Part shown: positions 9,041 to 15,131 of the stretch, piece by piece
Position numbering within the stretch: the first letter of the stretch is position 1
Layout of the letters: every line of letters begins with the position of its first letter
DNA from: a bacterium
GTDB taxonomy: Bacteria; Zhuqueibacterota; QNDG01; JAFGCO01
Assembly (NCBI GenBank): GCA_016930535.1
Contig: JAFGGN010000128.1
Coordinates: 1-56,991, forward strand
Length of the DNA: 56,991 nucleotides
Reading direction: 5' to 3'
The notes under the pieces: model-generated
Seen by the model: only the letters and a program-made list of their open reading frames with translations
Database searches by the model: none
What the model was told of the DNA's origin: nothing
Position numbers and translations under genes: made by a program

Positions 9041-9607
9041 ATGAGATGGATCCCGGAATTGTCTTTGCAATGGCTGCATGGATGGAGCCTGCTGAGTCTT
9101 TATCTGGCCGTCATGTTCATCCAGCCGCTGTTTTATCCGAACCGTAAACAGGTGATGACCCGATTGATGACCCATCCCCGGGATACCGGACGGGTGCGGA
9201 AAATCATGCCCATCACCATGTTCTTCTATTATCTGATGCTGCTCTTGACCCTCTTTTTCCCGGTCGTGAAAAATCACGGCCTTCTGATCCCGGGATTGTC
9301 CATCTTTGCATGCTTCATGATACTGTACGCCCTGGCCGTGCATGCCTTCGCCACGACGCCCCTGGACGAACCGGTCGTCAAAGGCCCGTACCGCATTTCA
9401 CGGAATCCCATCCACTTCTTTTCATGGGTGGCCTATTTCGGAATCGGCATGGCTGTCGGGTCGTGGGAGATTATCCTCATCAATGCGGTCACGGCGATTG
9501 GCATTCATATCGGCACGTTGGCCGAAGAACGGTTCTGCCTAGACAAATACGGAGAGGCGTACGCGCAGTATATGAAACGCGCCCCGCGTTATTGCCTGTT
9601 TTTTTAA
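9041..9607 (+). CDS. Membrane methyltransferase of the isoprenylcysteine carboxyl methyltransferase / phospholipid methyltransferase fold
   Basis: 188 residues with about five hydrophobic segments. The C-terminal half has the ICMT/PEMT-type SAM-binding pattern: 'GPYRISRNPIHFFSW' and 'AEERFCLDKYGEAYAQYMKRAPRY'. Members sit in the inner membrane and methylate isoprenylated or lipid-like substrates. The bacterial substrates are mostly unknown, and none can be inferred here. An AGGA ribosome site lies seven bases before the ATG. The 76-base gap after thyX has no clear terminator, so read-through from htpG-thyX is possible. Confidence 0.8.
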   Translation: MRWIPELSLQWLHGWSLLSLYLAVMFIQPLFYPNRKQVMTRLMTHPRDTGRVRKIMPITMFFYYLMLLLTLFFPVVKNHGLLIPGLSIFACFMILYALAVHAFATTPLDEPVVKGPYRISRNPIHFFSWVAYFGIGMAVGSWEIILINAVTAIGIHIGTLAEERFCLDKYGEAYAQYMKRAPRYCLFF

Positions 9608-9638
9608 GCCCGATGCAGATGCATGGTGATGCGGCACA

Positions 9639-9670
9639 TAAAAAAAACCATCCGCCCGGGACGGATGGTT
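9639..9670 (-). terminator. Intrinsic terminator ending the metal-uptake unit
   Basis: Stem AACCATCCG (9646-9654) with CGGATGGTT (9662-9670). On the minus strand it is followed by a T-rich run of seven. It lies 26 bases past the stop of the methyltransferase gene. Confidence 0.75.
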
Positions 9671-9695
9671 CAAATATCTTTCACAAAAACAAAAC

Positions 9696-10358
9696 CTACG
9701 ACACGGGCTTCGATCCGGTGATCTGCAATCCGATGAAATCGGATTTTACCCTGAAATCGAAGGACGTCTGTTTCATGATCTGTTCCGCTTCTTCACAGGT
9801 ATACGCTGCAGCCGCCGATGTCAGGAATCCCGGCCTGATTTCCCTGGGTTTGGACAACCACCAGATGAACCATTTGACCATCGGATTCATATCGCGCCGC
9901 AGGTCCCCGATGAACAGCCGCCCGCCCGGTTTTAAAACACGGTAAATTTCCTCCAGAGTTTTAACCGGTTCCGCCCATTCATGAAGCGAACCGGTCGAAA
10001 TCACGGCGTCGAACCGGCTGTCCTCAAAAGGCATTTTCGCGCCGCTGCTCTCGACATATTCGGCCCTCTTATGCAGGCCGTATTCCGCTGCGTTTTTTCG
10101 CGCCATGGCGACCATGTCCGGACTGATATCCAGGCCCGTCAGCGAGGTCCTTTCCGTATTTTTCAGCCATTCAAGGCCCAGGTATCCGGGACCGGGTCCG
10201 AGCTCCAGAATCAAACCGGAATCAATGCCGGACTTGATCACGGCTCCGGTATCAATCCATCCCTTGTCCCTGTGATGCCGCTGCATTTCGTCATATATAC
10301 GGACTTCGGGCTCGCCCTGAATGCCCTGATCGGTTTCGATAACTCTCGGCTTTGTCAT
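9696..10358 (-). CDS. Class I SAM-dependent methyltransferase
   Basis: 220 residues. A Rossmann methyltransferase core is visible: motif I 'LILELGPGPGYLGLEWL' (about residues 49-65), an acidic residue after strand 2 ('LTGLDISPDMVAMARKNA'), motif IV 'FDAVISTGSLHEWAEP' and 'EEIYRVLKPGGRLFIGDLR'. This is the Methyltransf_11/25 type acting on a small molecule or quinone-like substrate. The substrate is not recognisable. It is the last gene of the minus-strand metal-uptake run, 42 bases after the small His/Cys peptide and with an AGAGGA ribosome site. Co-transcription is likely, but involvement in metal uptake (for example making a metallophore) would be speculation. Confidence 0.85.
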   Translation of the reverse strand: MTKPRVIETDQGIQGEPEVRIYDEMQRHHRDKGWIDTGAVIKSGIDSGLILELGPGPGYLGLEWLKNTERTSLTGLDISPDMVAMARKNAAEYGLHKRAEYVESSGAKMPFEDSRFDAVISTGSLHEWAEPVKTLEEIYRVLKPGGRLFIGDLRRDMNPMVKWFIWWLSKPREIRPGFLTSAAAAYTCEEAEQIMKQTSFDFRVKSDFIGLQITGSKPVS

Positions 10359-10400
10359 GCGTGATCCTCTTTCTTTGTGAATAATTGAACGGACCCCGGA

Positions 10401-10517
10401 TTATCCGCATCCGTGTCCGTGATGCGCACATGCGCGATCGGGCGTCAGTTCTTCCAGTCTGCCCGCTGCCAGCAGTTCCGCATTGTCTTTCACCGTACCC
10501 TGCTTCGCCGGAAACAC
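10401..10517 (-). CDS. Possible 38-residue peptide with a His/Cys-rich metal-binding tail
   Basis: Short frame starting at a GTG (10517) with an AGGA site seven bases upstream. It ends in 'ACAHHGHGCG', a dense cluster of His and Cys. The rest ('FPAKQGTVKDNAELLAAG', then 'RLEELTPDR') has a natural protein composition, unlike the other frames here. It lies in the same reading frame as the preceding permease gene and begins 25 bases after that gene's TGA, so it could also be a severed or read-through tail of the permease. The context suggests metal handling. Homologues were not checked, so confidence is moderate. Confidence 0.45.
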   Translation of the reverse strand: MFPAKQGTVKDNAELLAAGRLEELTPDRACAHHGHGCG

Positions 10518-10541
10518 ACGGATGTCCTGATTCTGAACGGT

Positions 10542-11351
10542 TCATTTTTTCCGGAATATAATCCCGGCCAGAAGTCCGGCTCCGAGAAACGACACCACGG
10601 ACGGACCGCACGAAAAATCGAACCTGTACGAGAATAAAAGCCCTGCAACCGTCGCAACCAGAGCGAAGATATAAGCGATCCTCAACCGGGAACGCCAGGA
10701 TTCGGCGAACAGGGCCGAAAATGTCGCGGGCATGACGAGCAGGCTGAATATCATGAGTACGCCGGACAACCGCACTGCCAGCGTGATCACGAAGCCCATG
10801 GAAAGGTAGAACCAGAAATCCCAGACAGGTGATTTTTCATGATGGTTCGACTCTTCCATACACTCCGAAAGCCTGATAAAACGGCCCCGGAAAATATAAT
10901 GAAACAATCCGACAAAAGCAAAGGCCCCGGTGCAGATCATTATTTCGGTCCATTTCACCCACAGAATGCTGCCTGTCAGCATATGCTCCATATGAACATC
11001 CCCTCCGGCCGCCAGAGCGAGCATAAACAGGGCGGCCGCCGCGGCAATGGCATATGTGACACCGATCACGGCTTCATGCGGGATATTGCGGATATGTTTG
11101 CCGACGCAGGCATAGAAAAGGGCGGCCAGTCCCGTACATCCGAACGAAGTCAGGTAGGCCGTCAGGCTGCCCTCCTCCGCATGCCACAGAACGAATGCGA
11201 GGATGGAACCCACCGCAGCAATCTGCACCAGTGCGATATCGATGAAAATAATCTCCCGTTTGAGTACATGCATCCCAAGATAACCGAACATCAGGATCAT
11301 GAGCACGCATATCACAAACGGGGGCAGTAAAAAAAGAAACATCTCCATCAT
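10542..11351 (-). CDS. Metal ABC transporter permease (ABC-3 / TroD-ZnuB type), second of two
   Basis: 269 residues with about eight hydrophobic segments, the normal size for ABC-3 permeases. The family signatures 'GMHVLKREIIFIDIALVQIAAVGS', split across the first cytoplasmic turn, and 'HEAVIGVTYAIAAAAALFMLA' are visible. A charged cytoplasmic insert 'ECMEESNHHEKSPVWDF' (about residues 160-178) carries paired histidines. It follows a paralogous permease by nine bases, giving a two-permease system like TroCD, SitCD or YfeCD, which form a heterodimer for Mn/Zn/Fe import across the inner membrane. The stop is TGA, and the frame then stays open into a His/Cys-rich segment (10401-10517). No ATPase gene is present in the unit. 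Confidence 0.88.
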   Translation of the reverse strand: MMEMFLFLLPPFVICVLMILMFGYLGMHVLKREIIFIDIALVQIAAVGSILAFVLWHAEEGSLTAYLTSFGCTGLAALFYACVGKHIRNIPHEAVIGVTYAIAAAAALFMLALAAGGDVHMEHMLTGSILWVKWTEIMICTGAFAFVGLFHYIFRGRFIRLSECMEESNHHEKSPVWDFWFYLSMGFVITLAVRLSGVLMIFSLLVMPATFSALFAESWRSRLRIAYIFALVATVAGLLFSYRFDFSCGPSVVSFLGAGLLAGIIFRKK

Positions 11352-11360
11352 TTCAGCACC

Positions 11361-12182
11361 TCAATTTAAGTCCATGGATCGCTGCCTGACCAGGTTTATC
11401 GTCAAACCGATGAAAAAACAGGCACCCAGGGCCAGAAGCAGCGTGGGCCCGTAGGGCAGCCTGAAAAAGTAGGATAACAGAAGCCCCGCCATGGACGAAC
11501 AGAATCCCACGGTCCATCCGATTTTCAATGCGCTTCCCCATTTTTTGGTGAAGAGCGCGGCCGTGGCTGCGGGAATCATCAGAAAACCATAGGCCAGGAG
11601 CACGCCGGCTATGGGCACGATCAGGACCGTGATTATGCCCAGAGAAATAAAAAAAAGCAGATCCCAGAAATTTTCGTTCTGCAAAGTGCCGGATCGCTCC
11701 GTAATGGAGATGATACGATGCCGGAAAATCAGATGAAACACACCCAGGAGCACATAAGCGACAGCGGTCACGATGACCAGGGGCCAGTTCACCCAGAGCA
11801 TGCATCCGGAAAGTGTCTGTGTCACATAAGCCGCACCTCCCGAAAATTTATCGGCCACCATGATGGAGGCCACCAGGGCCAGACCGTACAAAATGCCGAT
11901 CACGGCTTCATGGGGGATGATTTTCCTGTCCGGTTTCACATAGGCCAGGAACAGCGATCCTGCCAGGACAACGAGAAATGAGATAATATAGGAGTTCAGT
12001 GTACCCCCCTGTATACCCATGCCGATACCGATAATGACGCCCAGAGCGGCCAGCTGATCCAGAGCAAGATCCGAAAACACGATCCCGCGCCGGATCACAT
12101 GCAGTCCGAGATACGTGTGGATGGACGTCACGATGAAAAGGAGTATGATCTGGATGAGGAAAAAACTGAAAGTTGCATTCAT
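11361..12182 (-). CDS. Metal ABC transporter permease (ABC-3 / TroC-ZnuB type), first of two
   Basis: 273 residues, multi-pass membrane protein. It carries 'GLHVIRRGIVFSDLALDQLAALG' (the conserved first loop, split by short helices) and 'IPHEAVIGILYGLALVASIM', plus the C-terminal 'VPIAGVLLAYGFLMIPAATAALF' region. These mark the ABC-3 family that imports zinc, manganese or iron. The start is four bases after the binding-protein stop, so the genes are translationally linked. It is diverged from the second permease and so is probably not a recent duplicate. The partner ATPase must come from elsewhere. Confidence 0.9.
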   Translation of the reverse strand: MNATFSFFLIQIILLFIVTSIHTYLGLHVIRRGIVFSDLALDQLAALGVIIGIGMGIQGGTLNSYIISFLVVLAGSLFLAYVKPDRKIIPHEAVIGILYGLALVASIMVADKFSGGAAYVTQTLSGCMLWVNWPLVIVTAVAYVLLGVFHLIFRHRIISITERSGTLQNENFWDLLFFISLGIITVLIVPIAGVLLAYGFLMIPAATAALFTKKWGSALKIGWTVGFCSSMAGLLLSYFFRLPYGPTLLLALGACFFIGLTINLVRQRSMDLN

Positions 12183-12185
12183 GAT

Positions 12186-13217
12186 TTATTCCTCCGGCCG
12201 AACGGCCTGAATGATCTGATCGATCCAGTAATCCACGAGTTTAAAATTGTCCTCCACTCCCGGCTGGGCACCCACGGACAGCGGCAGAAACAGGGCCTCG
12301 ATCCCCGTTTTCTGGGCGATCGTGGTGGGTTTGCGTTTTTCGAAGTAGGAAGCCACAAGCATGACGCGGATGTTCTGGTTTTTGATCAGCTGAATCATAT
12401 GCTCCACGTGTTTGGGCGTGGGAGGGATTCCCGGTTTGGGCTCGATAAAGCCGGCAATGTCCAGGCCGAAATCTCTGGCAAAATAGGCCCAGTTTTTGTG
12501 ATAGGCCACGACCTTCATTCCGCGGAAAGGCAGGGCACGCTTCAACCATCCGCCGAGAAGAGCGGAAAGCGGAGCCCCCTGATAATCCGTATTCAGAAAC
12601 TCGAACAGGGTTCCGGCCCGCAGCAGGTCCGTGAGCCTTTCGCCGCCGAACAGATCCGTTAGTGCGTCGCCGTACATGGAACGGTTTACACGATCCACAA
12701 ACTGCTGCTGGCCCTTCTCATAAAACTCACTGTTCGCCGGATCCACTTTCCTGAGTCCGGTCAGAATATTGCGTGAAATATCGATCCAGTTCAACGGGCT
12801 GGTGTGAAAATGCGGATTCCCCAGCACATGCACATCTCCCTCAGAACGGCTGAGCGCCTGTGTCGGCTTTTCAAGAATATCGATACCCGGAGACACGGTT
12901 ACGAATCCGGCCGCCCCGTCCATGATCTGTTTGTTCCTCGCCTTGTCCTGAAGGGTCGCAAGCCACATTTCAAGGTCGAGGCCCGTACAGATGAGGAGAT
13001 CCGCCTTCTTCAGTTTCATGGCAAGACTGGGTTTCGGCGGAACAAAATGGGGATCCTGATCACCATGGGACAGGTATTCCACTTCCACAAAGTCTCCGCC
13101 GATCTCCTGTACAATGGATGCGAAATCCGAAAATGTCGTGACCACCCTGATTTTCGCATGAAGCGTCAATCCGCACAGCCACAGCATGACGACAAAGAAA
13201 ATCCTGTATAACTTCAT
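12186..13217 (-). CDS. Periplasmic metal-binding protein of a TroA/ZnuA-type ABC transporter
   Basis: 343 residues with a clear signal peptide (1-21, 'FFVVMLWLCGLTLHA'). Family features: 'IRVVTTFSDFASIVQEIGGDFVEV' (the cluster A-I start, split at the first helix), 'HGDQDPHFVPPKPS' with a likely metal-ligand His, 'NPHFHTSPLNW', 'VVAYHKNWAYFARDFGL' and 'EPKPGIPPTPKHVEHM'. The conserved His in each of these blocks are the ligands for Zn2+ or Mn2+ in known members. The long His-rich loop of ZnuA is missing, so the metal is uncertain. It sits directly upstream of two permeases and downstream of a porin-like gene. An AGGAGCAATATC leader gives the ribosome site. Confidence 0.92.
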   Translation of the reverse strand: MKLYRIFFVVMLWLCGLTLHAKIRVVTTFSDFASIVQEIGGDFVEVEYLSHGDQDPHFVPPKPSLAMKLKKADLLICTGLDLEMWLATLQDKARNKQIMDGAAGFVTVSPGIDILEKPTQALSRSEGDVHVLGNPHFHTSPLNWIDISRNILTGLRKVDPANSEFYEKGQQQFVDRVNRSMYGDALTDLFGGERLTDLLRAGTLFEFLNTDYQGAPLSALLGGWLKRALPFRGMKVVAYHKNWAYFARDFGLDIAGFIEPKPGIPPTPKHVEHMIQLIKNQNIRVMLVASYFEKRKPTTIAQKTGIEALFLPLSVGAQPGVEDNFKLVDYWIDQIIQAVRPEE

Positions 13218-13249
13218 GATATTGCTCCTTTGCTGCTAATGAAGACACC

Positions 13250-14515
13250 TTAATAAACCTCGTGCCTGTGAGGCCCCATGGCCCAGCAGGTATGGATAAT
13301 GAAACGCTGATCGGAATCGTCAAAATTCCGGTCGATCACGGTGTACTGGAACCGTATAAACACAAATTCACTCTGCCAGTAATCGAAGGCCAGGGCACCG
13401 CCGCGTTCCCGTAATGCACTGTCGACCGGCAGCTGGGAGTAATCCAGACGGCCGCTGACCATGGTTCTGGCACCGGTCCGGACCTGAACCGTGCTGAATG
13501 CACCCCAGGTTTTGACACGGCCTGCACCCAGGTGCCGGTTCGAGATCAGGCATTCTGTTTTCCATTCGATTCCGGAATACTTTGCGTGCCCCGGCGGCTG
13601 CCACTTGACCGTGACATCCGTACCGAAAATCAGGCTTTCATCTTTTTCTTCCGGATCATTATTACCGGCGGCCCCGCTGAGTCCGATTTCCAGATACGTA
13701 CTTCGGTTCAGGTCATAATAGTTTTTCAGGTGGAACGATGAAATCAGATTATGCCGTCCTTCATCCGTAAAGCTGTAACCATTCCCGCCCGTAAAAATCT
13801 CCAGGTCCAGTTCATTGACATGGGCCCACAGAGAGGGAAGCAGAAAATTGCCCGAAATCCCCGTGCCGTGCAGCGTTTCATTACCGAAATAACGGACCAG
13901 CATGCGGGGCCGGTCGAATTGCGGAAGTGCATGGTCGTGATACCGGTTGAGCTGCCCGAACTGGGCCTTGAACTTGCCCGCTTTCAGGTTCATGTTCAGG
14001 GGACAGTTCAGCCAGGTGACATAGGCCTCTTCCACGGCCGCCTCATCGGGGCCGATTCCGATAAACACCTTGCCGCGGCTGTACGGATCGAGCGCCGACT
14101 CGATACCCAGTTCGACTTCGCGAAGGGTCAGTTGGCCGGTTCCCCATTCGGTTTCCGAACGGCTCCGGTTCAGCTCCGATTCCGATTTGCCCCAGGCCGT
14201 GTAAAATTCACCTCCGACGCTGATATTGGGATTCAATGCGGACTGCTGCCGCAGGCCGCTGTGAAATTTCTTGATTTCAGGTTCTTCCCTGTGTTCCTGA
14301 CTCATGGCCCTGGCCCTGTCCATCAGGGCCTGCAGTTCCTCCTGTTTTGCTTTTTCAGCCGCCTGTTTTTCTATCTCGTTCAGACGGTTCTGCAATCCGG
14401 CGATTTTTTCCGCAACACTGTCCGGTTGTGCAGCCGGAGAGGCCGGCAAGGCGGACAGGACGGAAACAAGATGCAGGAATACAAAACAGAGAGACAAGAT
14501 CGTCTTCCTCATCAT
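13250..14515 (-). CDS. Porin-like outer-membrane protein with an N-terminal coiled coil
   Basis: 421 residues from the first of two adjacent ATGs, chosen because AAGGAG lies five bases upstream; a start further up lacks a site. Signal peptide (1-25), then a coiled-coil stretch of about residues 33-75 ('IAGLQNRLNEIEKQAAEKAK'), then alternating aromatic/polar strands typical of 16-stranded beta-barrels ('FKAQFGQLNRYHDHALPQF', 'WAFGA'-like turns). The C-terminal strand ends in '...GPHRHEVY' with an aromatic last residue. It resembles OprP/OprO or DUF-type phosphate-porin families. As it directly precedes the metal-binding protein gene, a role in letting metal through the outer membrane is the best inference. 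Confidence 0.72.
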   Translation of the reverse strand: MMRKTILSLCFVFLHLVSVLSALPASPAAQPDSVAEKIAGLQNRLNEIEKQAAEKAKQEELQALMDRARAMSQEHREEPEIKKFHSGLRQQSALNPNISVGGEFYTAWGKSESELNRSRSETEWGTGQLTLREVELGIESALDPYSRGKVFIGIGPDEAAVEEAYVTWLNCPLNMNLKAGKFKAQFGQLNRYHDHALPQFDRPRMLVRYFGNETLHGTGISGNFLLPSLWAHVNELDLEIFTGGNGYSFTDEGRHNLISSFHLKNYYDLNRSTYLEIGLSGAAGNNDPEEKDESLIFGTDVTVKWQPPGHAKYSGIEWKTECLISNRHLGAGRVKTWGAFSTVQVRTGARTMVSGRLDYSQLPVDSALRERGGALAFDYWQSEFVFIRFQYTVIDRNFDDSDQRFIIHTCWAMGPHRHEVY

Positions 14516-14595
14516 TGTTACTCCTTGCTGGAATGAATACGCATCGATCCCCGGAACAATGGTTCCTGCAGGATTCAATTAAATGTAATGAAGCC

Positions 14596-14901
14596 TTACA
14601 ATGATACGGAAGGAGGCGCCCGCGTGGACTGAACAGTAAGAATTAACTGAGGCTGATAGACAGTTGTTGTGTGACAACAATAGACACATTCGTACATGAC
14701 GGGATTGATAATATGCTGCCAGAGCATGGGTGTGGATGAATCCGTGCTGCGAAACTGCGATTCCCACTGGCAGGCCGGACAGTTGTCATGAAAATGACCG
14801 TCTGCTTCATGGGTATGGAAAAATCCCATAAAAAGCGTGAGCAGTGCAAATACGCACAGATAAAACCAATGGAAATTTTTTAGCTTTAATAAGTGTCTCA
14901 T
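14596..14901 (-). CDS. Small membrane-anchored His/Cys protein at the head of the metal-uptake unit
   Basis: 101 residues. One hydrophobic segment (about 10-28, 'FHWFYLCVFALLTLFMGFF') is followed by 'HTHEADGHFHDNCPACQWE', a His/Asp/Cys cluster in the style of DUF2946 proteins that head copper or zinc operons. A second pair, 'CVYCCH', lies near residue 74. No good ribosome site precedes the ATG, but a promoter and near-palindromic operator lie just upstream. The cluster suggests binding or sensing of a soft metal in the periplasm. Function is inferred from composition and position. Confidence 0.6.
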   Translation of the reverse strand: MRHLLKLKNFHWFYLCVFALLTLFMGFFHTHEADGHFHDNCPACQWESQFRSTDSSTPMLWQHIINPVMYECVYCCHTTTVYQPQLILTVQSTRAPPSVSL

Positions 14902-14925
14902 GGCCGAAAATTCATTGATTTGCTG

Positions 14926-14946
14926 AAGTGTTCATAATGTACACTT
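14926..14946 (-). promoter_or_regulatory. 21-bp near-palindrome, probable metal-regulator operator
   Basis: Arms AAGTGT and ACACTT with an internal TCATAATGT; nine of ten base pairs are symmetric about the central base. It overlaps the -10 box of the metal-uptake promoter, a place where a repressor would block transcription. The length and symmetry suit a Fur-family (Zur/Mur) or ArsR-type dimer, but the sequence is not a clear match to the Zur boxes I know. Confidence 0.55.
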
Positions 14947-14964
14947 TTTATACGCCAGGATCAA
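14936..14964 (-). promoter_or_regulatory. Promoter of the metal-uptake unit
   Basis: On the minus strand: TTGATC (14959-14964), 17 bases, TACATT (14936-14941), about 34 bases before the first ATG at 14901. The -10 box lies inside the near-palindrome 14926-14946. Confidence 0.55.
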
Positions 14965-15013
14965 ATATTTTTTCAGAAAAATAACGGGACTCAGGATCCG
15001 TGCTGAATATCAT

Positions 15014-15042
15014 TTGCATGCGATTCATTGATATTGTATATT
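15014..15042 (+). promoter_or_regulatory. Candidate promoter of the sugar dehydrogenase gene
   Basis: TTGCAT, 17 bases, TATATT, about 90 bases before the ATG at 15132. Confidence 0.4.
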
Positions 15043-15131
15043 TCGGATGACTGCCTTGAAACCCGGCTTTCAGGTCTTTCTGATCACTTCAATGCAATCC
15101 CTGCATCGTAATCAGCAGAAGGAGATAAACC

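Noticed and set aside
10542..10544. Selenocysteine at the permease TGA
   Set aside because: Permeases of this family normally end here, no Cys is expected at this position and no SECIS-like hairpin was noticed; a separate short frame or simple read-through is more likely.
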